Shown piece by piece: positions 32,497-44,400 of a stretch of 64,000 bases of DNA. Each line of letters begins with the position of its first letter. The stretch's first letter is position 1. A program made the translations under genes and the position numbers. Under the pieces are notes generated by a model. It made no database searches. It was not told where the DNA came from and saw only the letters and a list, made by a program, of their open reading frames with translations. Origin of the DNA: Ctena decussata (taxonomy: Eukaryota; Mollusca; Bivalvia; Lucinida; Lucinidae); NCBI GenBank assembly GCA_963989385.1, contig OZ022506.1:66599434-66663433 (forward strand), in the 5' to 3' direction.

Positions 32497-33975
32497 ATAA
32501 TACGCCCGTTTTAATGTCATAAAGGAATGAACAAGATTTAATATTTAACACATCAAATATTATTAGTATACCAAAAATCAGCTTCCAAGGTGAAGTGGCT
32601 CCTAAGTTGAGTAATGCGAAAGTCAAACAAGGGAGATAATTCATAAACTAAATATACTAGATATACCATTCTTGGTTCTAATACATTCCCTTCACAATAT
32701 ACACATCTCCATAAAGTTGTGTTAAAATATTCTAAACGGTTAAGGAGTTATAGAGTAAACAGGAAATCTATGCATGGGCAGATAATCCAGTAAGCAAGCC
32801 AGAGTCAAGGCTCTTGCTCAGGATACATTGCCCCATTATTACACACATTCCTACAAAGTTTCATTCTAATACTTCAAAGAGTTAAAGAGATATGGAGTGA
32901 ATGGAAATTCCTAAAAATAATGATCAAAGGGAGGTTACTCCAAAAATAAGAAAGGGGGAGCAACCATTCTTATATGTGACACATCATCTTGTGATCATGC
33001 ACATTGTTATAAAGTTTCATCATGATATTCCAAACAGTTACCGAGTTAATGTATGCACAACATAAGTATACACAAAAATATTCGAAAAGAACTAATAAAA
33101 AGGGATGTAACTCACAAACGAAGAAAGGGAGAGCAACCACTGTTGTACGCGACACATCGTTGGGACTTCATACACATTGCTATGAAGTTTTATGAAGATA
33201 TCCCAAACAGTTATCTAGTTATGGCGCGCACAAGACCTGCAGGGAAAAAAAAAATCAAAGGGGCATAACTTGGAAACTAAGGAAGGGGGAGCAACCATTT
33301 TTGTATGCGATACATTCCCCCTACCTACTTTATATGCCTACAAAATTTCATGAAGATATCCCAAATGGTTGCTGAGTTATGGCACATACAAGAATGTTTA
33401 CGGACAGAGGAAAGGGAGTTTACTCCAAAATTCAGAAAGGGGGAGCAACCATTCTTATATGCGACATATTATCTTGTGATCATGCACATTGCTATTAAGT
33501 TTCATCATGATATTCCAAACAGTTACCGAGTTAATGTATGCACAATATAAGTATACACAAAAATAGTCGAAAAGAACTAAGAAAAGGGATGTAACTCAGA
33601 AACGAAGAAAGGGAGAGCAACCATTGTTGTACGCGACACATCGTTGGGGCTTCATACACATTGCTATGAAGTTTCATGAAGATATCCCAAACAGTTATCT
33701 AGTTCTGGCGCGCACAAGACCTGCAGGGTAAAAAACAATCAAAGGGGCATAACTTTGAAACCAAGGAAGGGGGAGCAACCATTCTTGTACGCGACACGTT
33801 CCCCCTACCTAATACATATGCCTACAAAATTTCATGAAGATATCCCAAATGGTTACTGAGTTATGGCGTGCACAAGAATGTTTACGGACGGACGGACGGA
33901 CAGACGGACGGACGGACGGACGGACGGACAGCGCCACGCCATAATACGACCGTTTTTTCAAAACGGGCGTATAAA
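32497..33975 (+). repeat. Tandem array with (GGAC)n run and inverted ends (T3)
   Basis: Units of about 150-180 bp repeat AAAGGGGGAGCAACCATTCT, TACGCGACACATCGTTG, AAGTTTCATGAAGATATCCC and CAGTTATCTAGTTA. A doublet of units forms a larger repeat: 32948-33420 and 33440-33890 are close matches. It ends in (GGAC)n at 33885-33930, then CCGTTTTTTCAAAACGGGCGTATAA. The left end reads GCATAATACGCCCGTTTT, the inverse of the right end. Confidence 0.82.
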
Positions 33976-35433
33976 AAAAGAGTTGAATATTGCGGTCTCA
34001 CATATCTCATGTATTAAATCAAATATAGTAGATGACTTGCCAAAATAAATTTACTCTTGTATTCTCTTGTGTCGTACTTTTGTTATTTTTGCTTTACGGT
34101 TATAGTTATTTTTTTTTCAAATACAGTTTTCTTGCTCTGAAGAAATAAGATTACTCTGTTTATGCGCTTAATCTGTTTGTCTACCATTTCGATTTAGCTG
34201 AAAATCTGGTACATGGTCCCTTTATATGATTACATTTTAAACAAGAAAGATATGACACATTGTGTCATGTCAAGAAACTCGATTTACTTGAATAGCATTG
34301 GAGATGGAAAGTTATTCTGGTCAGGAAAGTGTAAGAGACATGTCTCTTACACTTCCCTGTTCTGGTGTACATGTACTATTGGTAAAACTGTTTCACTGTT
34401 TGTAAACAGCTGGTCAAATGTCGCTTTTAAGCAAAATGGGAAGTAAGTGGCGATACGACTCTGATATGCCTTACATCATTGGGAGCACAAAAGAACACTT
34501 CTCACATAACTAGCGCTCTCTCCCTACCTCAAATGTACAAATGCATTTTTTCTATTAATAAAAAAACAGTCCCTAACTTTTGTCCAGGGTGGTTCCAATT
34601 AATCACAAGTTGCCAGGGACCTTCAAATGAATTTCAGGTAAAAGTCCTCCTCCATAATTGCATTCATGAGAAGATGTCTTAGCGTTCGTAAACATGATTA
34701 GATCTGCGTATTATGCATTGGATCAAAAACATTTACATCATTTGAGCAAACACATTCCGAAAAGGTAGATCCTTTTGAAGTCTGGCGGCTGGTTCCTTCA
34801 GACTATCTTTGATCAAAAGTGCCATGTACATTAAGGCCGAAATCGTATATGAACATAAATGTATCATATATCTTATATCCTGTATTTTATATCGTATATC
34901 TTTATTAGACTATGGCATACACTTTGCATAATAAATGCCGAACGGCTTTTCATAATCAAATTACAGTTCATCTCATTATCATACATGGCTCCGCCCGGGA
35001 GCATTATATGCCATACAAACGCCTAAACACTTTCTGTGTTGGACGGACACACGGCGCCAAGTGTGTGCAACTATGGTTACGTACCGTTGAGCAACTTGGG
35101 TAACGTCGATAATAGAACTGAACTGAACTGAACTGTGAAAGTAGTTATAGCCCTAGAATTGCTAAGCTAGCATGTCGAATCTATAAGAAAAGCAGAGCTG
35201 ATTCATTCCCTGAAGGCATCCAGAGGAACACAGACGAAAACCATACTGAAAAATAACCAAATAGACCGTTTCTAAAGTGGGTTTTTATCAAAAGCTAAAA
35301 ATTCCCCGTGCGTTTTACATAGCTATATCTTTACATCACTGACGCGCTACGTTCACCGAAGGATAGCGGACTGTAGTCAAGTCTTCTAATTACCTAAATA
35401 TCCACCGAGAAACACGCATGTGGAACAATAATC
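33976..35433. other. Intergenic sequence upstream of the membrane-protein gene
   Basis: No gene recognised. It contains a 28-bp perfect palindrome (34327-34354) and an (AACTG)n run at about 35116-35137 that could be the tail of an unidentified retroposon. The promoter of the next gene should lie at its right end, but no TATA box is evident. Confidence 0.4.
34327..34354. repeat. 28-bp perfect palindrome
   Basis: AAGTGTAAGAGACA followed by its exact reverse complement. The centre AGACATGTCT fits the p53-family half-site pattern RRRCWWGYYY, though function is only speculation. Confidence 0.7.
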
Positions 35434-35488
35434 ATGATACTGTTAACAAACTGCATTATGTTTGGGATACTCTTTATAAGCCTGTGCG
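35434..35488 (+). CDS. Membrane-protein exon 1 (signal peptide)
   Basis: ATG with A at -3, 18 codons plus one base, ending CTG TGC G|GTAAGT. The product is a typical signal peptide core, and its phase 1 end fits exon 2 exactly although the exons lie 11.2 kb apart. The pairing rests on phase, orientation and the sense of the product, so a transcript would settle it. Confidence 0.65.
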
Positions 35489-38400
35489 GTAAGTTGTGTT
35501 TATAAAACAGTGATTCTCAGCAAATAATGTGTTTCTTCAAGGTCAACTGTTTAACTGCCTAACTTTCCCCGATTCGAAACAGCAAAAAAAAAACATAGAG
35601 TGTTTTCAGTCCAATGAGGATTCGAAACCACGACCTTCTGTGACATAGCCAAGTGCTTCGACGGCGTCCCTACAGGCCGTCGGTTCTTCAGATTTATAAC
35701 ATATAAAAACAGTGATTTGCTTCTTCTTTCCGTCCATGGCTGCAGCTGAATACATATACTTTCATCTGCCGTGTCCAAGATAAGTTAGGCCTTCGTTCGT
35801 TTGACTACAGTCGCGTAAGCATGATATATTAAGGCAATGTTACACTATCAAACTTTTTGATTTCGTGCTTGTCAAGAAAATGTCTGACCAAACATTCAAG
35901 ACACATTGTGTTGCTTCTTTGATCAAAGTTTCTTTATTTTTGTTAAAATGACATGTTTGATTCAATATTCATGATAAACTTTCAAACTTGCTGGGTGCAT
36001 CATGATTCATCAAAAGCGTGGAAATGCTTAGAATATGAGCCGCGACACGACAAAACCAACAAAGAGGCATGAGAGCCAAGCCAAGACTCAGATCAGCCTG
36101 GGCATCTGCCCAGTCTGATCAGAGTCTTCACTGTTCGCATGGAGGTAGCTTAGATCCTTAGCTACCCTTTAAGCACTTAGCAAAGATTCTGATCCGACTT
36201 GGTGGCTGCCCAGGCTGATCTGCGTCTGCACTGGGCGCACAACCACTTTGTTGGTTTTCTCGTGTCGCGGCTCATTATTATTATTATTATTATAGCTGGC
36301 TGGAAACTTAGTGTTTGTTTTTTACTACAGAAAACTACGGTGTAAATATTGCTTTCTTTGAGAGAAATTTTCCATTTACGCGTAAATTGCTTTCTATCAA
36401 CGGCTTGTCAAAAATATTTGAGGAAAAAAAGGACCTGCTCTGTCGACATCAAATGAGCCGCGACGCATGAAAACCAACAATGTGGTTGTGCGCCCTGCGC
36501 AGACTCAGATCAGTCTGGACATCCACCCCGTCTGATCAGACTCTTCGCTAAGCGCTTAAAGGATAGTTTAGACTCTAAGCTACCTTCATGCGGACAGCGA
36601 AGACTCTGATCAGACTGGGCGGATGCCCAGGCTGTTCCGAGTCTGCGCTGGGCGCACACTGACCACATTGTTGGTTTTGTCATGTCGCGGCTCAAATGTG
36701 TGTTGCAATTAAGTACATTCGGTCGGGGTGTGACATTATCAAAATAATTTTAATGAACGTGAATGAAACCAAATTTGATGGGAAAAGTTTGACAGGGTAA
36801 CATATAGCCGTAAAATCTACCACAAGACGCGTCGCCGAAAAAAAGTTTTTTGAACCCGGATGTAGAACTCACAAATTTTCCACGCCCGAAGGCATAAATC
36901 ATGTAAATTATGCGTCTACACAGGGTATAATCGATTCCGCTAATTTTCGCTTCCTGCAGAGACTGTACATCATAATTGGCTTCCGCCGAGACTGTCCGCG
37001 AAATCTTGCTTCCTGCCGACTTCTGTACATGATAAATGGCTTCCTGCAGAGACTGTCCGCGTGATTCTGCTTCCTGCCGAAGCTCTCGGCAGGAAGCAGA
37101 ATCACGCGGACAGTCTGGGCAGGAAGCCATTTTTCGAGGACAGTAGTCTCTGCAGGAAGCAAGAGTACGCGGACAGTCTCGGCGGAAGCCAAATATGACG
37201 GACAGTCTCTGCAGGAAGCGAAAATTTGCGGAATCGATTATACCCTGTGGTCTAGAGGACATTCAAATCATACCTCTCTGATGCGCAAGCTAATTATATA
37301 GAGGACATTCAAATCATACCTCTCTGATGCGCAAGCTAATTAATATAAAAATTAGAAATGTGTCTATAGGACACGAATGCCCCCGCCTAGTGCTTTGAGA
37401 AAGATGACATCTTGATTATGGTACTAGCACTTATAGGATAGCTAGGTTCACAGAGACAGCCTTGTAACGTTAAAGGGGAAATCAACACAGGTATCATACC
37501 GTTTTCTAGGATCTGTTGATTTCATGCTTATCTTGGATCGGCGCAGCTAATAATGATGAAACTTTTGAGGGGTCCTGTTGCCCAAAAATGATATTTTTTC
37601 ATTATTTGTGATTGATTTCTGAAAAGAGCTAAAATAGGTTTTAGGTTTTTTAGGTTTTATTCAATTTAATTCCAATAGTCCAATAGGACTTTGAGGATAC
37701 AACATTTGCACATATATGACAGACAGTACAGAGTAATACATTTCAAAACAAAAACAAAATACATGTACAATGAAACACCGTATCTACTTTATGTGACACA
37801 TACTATAATATAACTCACATTGTGTTAGTTGAAATAAGTGGGAAAAGTAGCGAGAATATAGAGAATACCATGTAAGTGTCTTTTGATATCAAGTTTATCA
37901 GGCGAGACCAGAAACAGCGTAGGAATGGCGAGGCTTGCCGAGCCAGTCCGACGTGTTTCTGGTCGAGCCTGATAAACTTGATATCAAAAGACACTTACAT
38001 GGTTTTCGATTTATCATGCATCATTAGAAGATTTTACGGGGTAAAGAGCGGCAAACAAATGATAAGCAAACGCAGTTTGTTCGAACGTGCTGACGTCGCG
38101 AATGCGTTATGACGTAAGTCGGTGACGTCAATTAACCGATCGAACGTTGATATCACGACCAACGTCAGTATACAGCCAATCGTCTTCAGAGATCGCTTCT
38201 AAAGACATGACCTGATAACATTTGCGCAAGCGCAGTTCTACAGTGACATGATATCACATTGTGTTATCATACCACTGTTATCAGTGGAATTTTGCAGCAG
38301 GTGCATGATAAAATAGAAACCCAGAGGTGCATACAACGTCAAAAATGACGTCGTGTCAACCTCGGTCTGACGTCCTGGCGCATAACCGACCTTGACATGA

Positions 38401-41400
38401 CACCACCCCGACACTGCATGACCGATTTGAAATATGCATAGTGGGGTCGAGTGGGTGGGTGATGGGGGAGAAAGAGATAATGCCATATACAATTTCTATA
38501 AATATGCATTAACATAGTTACATTCATACGATTTACGCAAAATTACACACTGTTATCAACAGCAAAAAGTACATTCTCTCTTACCTTAAATGCTTTATAT
38601 GTATAGATAGCTAAATTTGACAAAAGTTTAGAATTACTGGATTTGATAAGTTCAACAAATTTGTACATGCTAGGTCTGTTCCAATAAAAATGATCTATAT
38701 ACTTACGCCTTAAAGATTCATACAATCGGCACTCAAGAACAAAATGATAAGTTTGTCTTCAAGACAATTACAAATATTGCATAATCTTTCATTTACAGGT
38801 TTATATGGTCTAGCCATAAAATATGGAAAGTTAAAATTGAATTTTTTATCACATGCCCAAAGGCAAAACCACCATCATTAACGCAAATGGATGTTATTGC
38901 TGGCCAAACCCAAATTATTGTTATTTTGATGTTTCGATTCAGATATTTTGTCCCGATGCACATTTATTTCTGCTTGCAACGAATTTTAAATATTTCAACT
39001 TGACGGAGAAATCTTTTAAAATAACATGTATGTCTTCATTTAGTGTTGACGGTCATTTGTTCTGATTTTATTAATACTTAAACTGACCGCCAAAACTTAC
39101 TCCGAGCTCAAAAAGATCACGCCGATACAAGATTAGCATGAAATCAACCGATCCTAGAAAAGGGTATGATACCTGTGATCAAGGGACCCATAAATACAGG
39201 AAAACGAGAACACAGGGTATAATCAATTCCGCTAAATTTTGCTTCCTGCAGAGACTGTCCGTCATATTTGGCTTCCGCCGAGACTGTCCGCGAACTCTTG
39301 CCACCTGCAGAGATTACTGTCCTCGAAAAATGGCTTCCAGCCGAGACTGTCCGCGTGACTCTGCTTCCTGCCGAGAGCCTCGGCAGGAAGCAGAATCACG
39401 CAGACAGTCTCTGCAGGGAGCCATTTATCATGTACAGAAGTCTCGGCAGGAAGCAAAAGTTCGCGGACAGTCTCGGCGGAAGCCAAATATGATGTACAGT
39501 CTCTGCAGGAAGCGAAAATTAGCGGAATCGATTATACCCTGTGGTGACTAACATTAATGCTGCTGACATGACTATGACACAAAAATGTTTTCATTATAGC
39601 CTATTCACATAGCTAAAGTGTGCACTGTGACCTTGACCTAAAACATAGTGACATTCCTTGCACGCAACGCATCGTCCTGCCATATAGTTTTGAAATTCCA
39701 ACATGCAGGACAAAATGGGCTGCATATGAACAGGTTTTCACTGTAGCCTGTGCACAAACTTTAATAGCTGACTGTGACCTTAACCTTTAAGCTAGCAACC
39801 TGGTTCTTGCATATGACACATTGTCTTGTCATGATAATTATTGATGCTAAAAAACTTTTAAAATCCTATCATGCAGGACAAAGTTATGAGCCAGACACAT
39901 AAATGTTTTCTCTACAGCCTTTACCCACTTTACTTGTGTGCAGTGTGACCTTGACCTTGGAGCTAGCGACATAATTCTTGCATATGACACATCGTCTTGT
40001 CATGATGCTCATTTATGCCAAAAACTTTTAAAATCCCAGTATGCAAAACAAAGTTATGGGCCGGACACAAAAATGTTTCACTAACCTACGCACAAAGTTT
40101 AAGTGCGCAATATGACATTGATCTTCAAGCTAGCAACATGGCTCTTGCATGCGACACATTATCTTGTCATGATAATCATTTATGCTAAATATTTTTGAAA
40201 TCCCATAATGCAGGACAAAGTTATGGCCCGGACACGAACATGTTTTCACTATAGCTTATGTACAAAGTCTAAGCGCGTGGTATGACCTTGACCTTTATGC
40301 TACCGACAAAAATCTTGCACGCAACACATTGTCTTGTCTTGATAATCATTTGTGCCAAATACGTTTTAAATCCCACCATGCATGAGGTAGTTATGGCCCG
40401 GACATGATTTTGGTAATAGATAAATACACATACACACACATACAACCACACAAACACACGGACAGTATAAACTCTTTATGCCCTTCCGCCATGTCATGGC
40501 GGGGGCATAAAGACAGGTTATGTTACATAAAGAGTCTATTATACGTTGGGAGCGGGTGGGTGGTGGGATGGGTCGAGATGGGGAGGAGGGGTGTGGGGTG
40601 AGGGTAGGAGGAGACGAGCCACCAGTACACTCTGATCGATACAATTGTCGTATGCAAAATAAATTCTACTACTCTGGCTCACAGGGTATAATCGATTCCG
40701 CCAATTTTCGCTTCCTGCAGAGACTGTCCGTTATATTTGGCTTCCGCCGAGACTGACCGCGAACTCTTGCTTCCTGCAGGGACTACTGTATTCGAAAAAT
40801 GGCTTCCTGCCGAGACTGTCCGCGTGATTCTGCTTCCTGCCGAGAGTCTCGGCAGGAAGCAGAATCACGCGGACAATCTCTGCAGGAAGCCATTTATCAT
40901 GTTCAAAAGTCTCGTCAGGAAGCAAAAGTTCGCGGACAGTCTCGGTGGATGCCAAATATGATGTACAGTCTCTGCAGGAAGCGAAAATTAGCGGAATCGA
41001 TTATACCCTGTGTGGCTTGTCATATCATCGGATTTTCGGGTTTGTTAAATCAAAGTCTAGGGAAAAAAAACAAAACAGAAACAACAAACAAACGAACAAA
41101 CAAAACAAAGCAAAACAAAAGGAAACAAAAAATACCATCCAATATACACTGAACGCCAAAAGAAACGCATACAAGTTTAGGTTCAGTTTTCTTCTGTCAG
41201 CTGATTTATGGTTTTAAATCATATATAGCAGAAAACACTACTGACGTCTGCCAACAATATAAAATTATTTTCTTGCAAAATTAAACATGGATTAAAGAGT
41301 TATCTCAATTTATCATGAAACATTCAAAGTTGTTGTAAGAGTTGTCTTTCCTTTGGCGGCATAACAAATTGTTTCCAAAACACGACTCTGATGTGTGGTT

Positions 41401-44400
41401 ATGTAAAAAACGTCGGTTTTATTACCATGGTATTCTTCTTAGGAACATGACAGCAGTTTGAAGTTGAACACTTGTCAAATTACCTCCCTTGCAATTAAAC
41501 AAATAGCAAAATGGGAACTCCAATAACACCAAAAGTTCTGCAGTGCTGCGAAATTTTTTTTGCAAACCTTTTTATTTTACTCTTGTTAATTCATTTAAGC
41601 TCTTCGTATAAATGGTTTCTGTTCTTTTCAAGAAATACAGGGTGTTAAAAGGTCTATGGAAATCCAATGATAAGCCAGTGTTACTGTTTCTACTGCCACC
41701 TTTCACCTGATTGTTTCTCTAAAACGCAAGGCTCGACTGCTTTGATTTTTCGCTGTTTCTTACCCTTGCCGCGGACTTTATGTCTGGAGAAAATAATCAG
41801 CTGAGCATTATTAGGAAAGTAAAATTCAGCTTCTGAAAGTATGGTGACTGTAAGTTTAACCCCATCACAAAAGCAAGGGTTCTGGTCTCTAAAGTTTATG
41901 GAATATCGATGCGTTAAGGTGCTCATTCTGTCGGAATATCATAAACAAAGAAACTCAAAATGTCTAAGTAAGAGTATATACCTATACCTTCAAATAAATT
42001 GGGCGTATACATTGTATGCGTTTCTTTTGACGTTCAGTATACATTTAAATAGTTTAAATATCACATATAAAGATGAACTAATTAAACGTTCAAGTCAGAA
42101 TGAAAATGTTAAAGACCAAGATTTTCAGAATGTTTTGTATGTCAAGACACATCTGAGCACGAGTCTACTCAGACAGACGTTCAGCATGCCCACACCACCC
42201 CCACCCACCCATACACTCATATACCAAGTTTTAGCTGATCAGATCGTCACGTTCATTTTCACTGAGCGCAGGAACCTCAATCTTGTCTGCCGGTTCAATA
42301 TTTCATGGAAATAGAACACAGGAAATTATACATGTGTGCATTTACACCCTATTGTGTTTATTTAACTGTTTATTTATTTGTTTATTTATTTATATATTTA
42401 TTGTTATTTGTATTTTTTCTGTTTTCTATGAAATAGTGAACAGATTGGCAGTCAAGACTGACACTGGCTCAGTGCATTTTTCATGTTCCGCTTTACTTTC
42501 ACCTTCTGAAAACCGTACTAGTTAGGGGAAGTAACTCAAAGTTAGGTGCTCAAAGGGTAGCTATGAGCCTAAGCTACCTCCATGCGGACAGCGAAGACTC
42601 TGATCAGACTGGGCGGATGCCCAGGCTGATCTGAGTCTGCTCTGGGCGCTCAACCACACTGTTGGTTTTGTCGTGTCGCGGCTCATATATATCGGTATAT
42701 ACAAAGCAAACAAAAACAGCAATTTTTCACACTTGTTTTCTTGTTTATTCAGTTCAGTTTAGAAAATACAAACGGCCAGCATAAAACGAAGTTAAAAGGT
42801 TAAACGTTTCCAATAGCCCGGTAGCCGTTGGGGAGTGGGGGTTAGAGGCCCACTGTATTTTGGGCACAGCATACGAAAGGCGGGACCCATCCCTTTCGCT
42901 TTCTTATCCTTCCCTGTTTCGAAGCAGGTACCCATTTACCACTGGGTTGACAGTGGTTTCCAGTCATCGGATGGCGTAAACCCGGGCGCGATCTCACGAC
43001 CTCTCGGCGACATTCTGCACCATAACCGAGCGTCTCTAACCTATCGACTACGACGCCTCTCCTTAAGCGAAGTACTAAAGGAAATAAAATAAAATAAATA
43101 AATAAAAACTAGAAATGTTTCCATGGGACAAGGATGCTCCCGCCTAGTGCTTTAAGTAAGATGGCGCCTTAAGGTACTGGCTCGTGTAGGATAACTAGGT
43201 TCAAAGATGGACCTCCATACGAACCGAACTACCAACTAATTGTGTGCACCGCAGCGGAGGGTGAGGGTGAAGGTTTGGGCCCAGTAAAACCGGTTTAAAC
43301 CCCCCAGTAGTTATTACTGACCGTCCCAATGCGGTACTTTTGTTGCGGTTGCATTTGTTTTATGTTCGGTGCTGTTTAATTTATTGTGTTCTCAGTTTTA
43401 CCCTACTATCATAAAAATAGAAAATAGGTAAAAATAATTGTTAAATGTTTTTCATATAATTTGCTTAGTCTGTTGTAACACGTCTGTTGGTCTAAATTAT
43501 TTAGTTCAATAAAGATAGCTGAGTTGCCATCTATTTGGGAAAGAGCTGCTGACTCGGCTTATCACTTGTAATTTATTTTTTGTTGGGATGTCTTTGTCAA
43601 TCTTTCCCTTTGATGTTGGGGATAGGGTTTGGGATCTGATTCAGTCAGTTCCTGAAGTGTAGTTACTCTTTAAATTTGTATAATCTGAAAAGTAATTGTG
43701 CAGCGAAATGGTTTATTGTTTTCCTTTGGCAGATGTATCCTGCGTGGATCCAGAGCAGGGTCGGTGGGTGGGGTTTAAGGGGGTCGCAGGGGTGTTCCGT
43801 GATACATGATAAGGATCAAATTCTTTATCCTACCATAGAAATGGATTCCATGCATCTTTCCAAGATATATAGCCCGAAAACAATTAACTTTTCAAGAGAC
43901 ATAACCTGGAAACGAAGTTGGTTTTAATATTTCATGAATCAAATTTTAGTACATCGTATAGAAAATGTCCATATATTGCTACGTTATTCTCTCACATAAA
44001 AGACTTTAGGCAACTATATGAACTAATCGGTTTTCGTTTTGCATCAGTTGTTACAGAGCTACTCATATTTTGACTGAAAACACCGCAGTCAATATGAAAC
44101 ACTTAATGCGCATGCGCAAGCGCTTCAATTTTTACATTTTCGGATTTGCCTTGTAACCGGCAATAAGGAACTCTATAAACCTCATGACACTGAACCAGCA
44201 GTTCAAAGAAATAAGATGTTAAAGATTTTGTGCCTTTGAAATTGTCTCCCTCATTCCACTGGATGACGCTTTGGCTGCGCTCTTGGCGATCATGGCGCTT
44301 CTCCAAAATTTTCGAAATCGCAGCAGAAGCGTAGGCATTTGCAAAAACTTGGAACTTGTGCGCTTCCAGTACGCTTCTAATACGATCTCGCCACGCTAGT

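Noticed and set aside
34327..34354. p53-type response element
   Set aside because: Only one perfect half-site pattern, created by a 28-bp palindrome far from a supported promoter; kept as a palindrome only.
35101..35140. Promoter or terminator signal at the (AACTG)n run
   Set aside because: Simple repeat with no supporting TATA, initiator or polyadenylation context.
36750..41152. Frames of 90-170 codons with repeated ASCRDCPRDSASC
   Set aside because: They are translations of the palindromic hairpin element; both strands give the same pattern, and frames change between copies.
41841..42314. 157-codon plus-strand frame
   Set aside because: It runs out of a TIR element into flanking DNA and has no recognisable motif.
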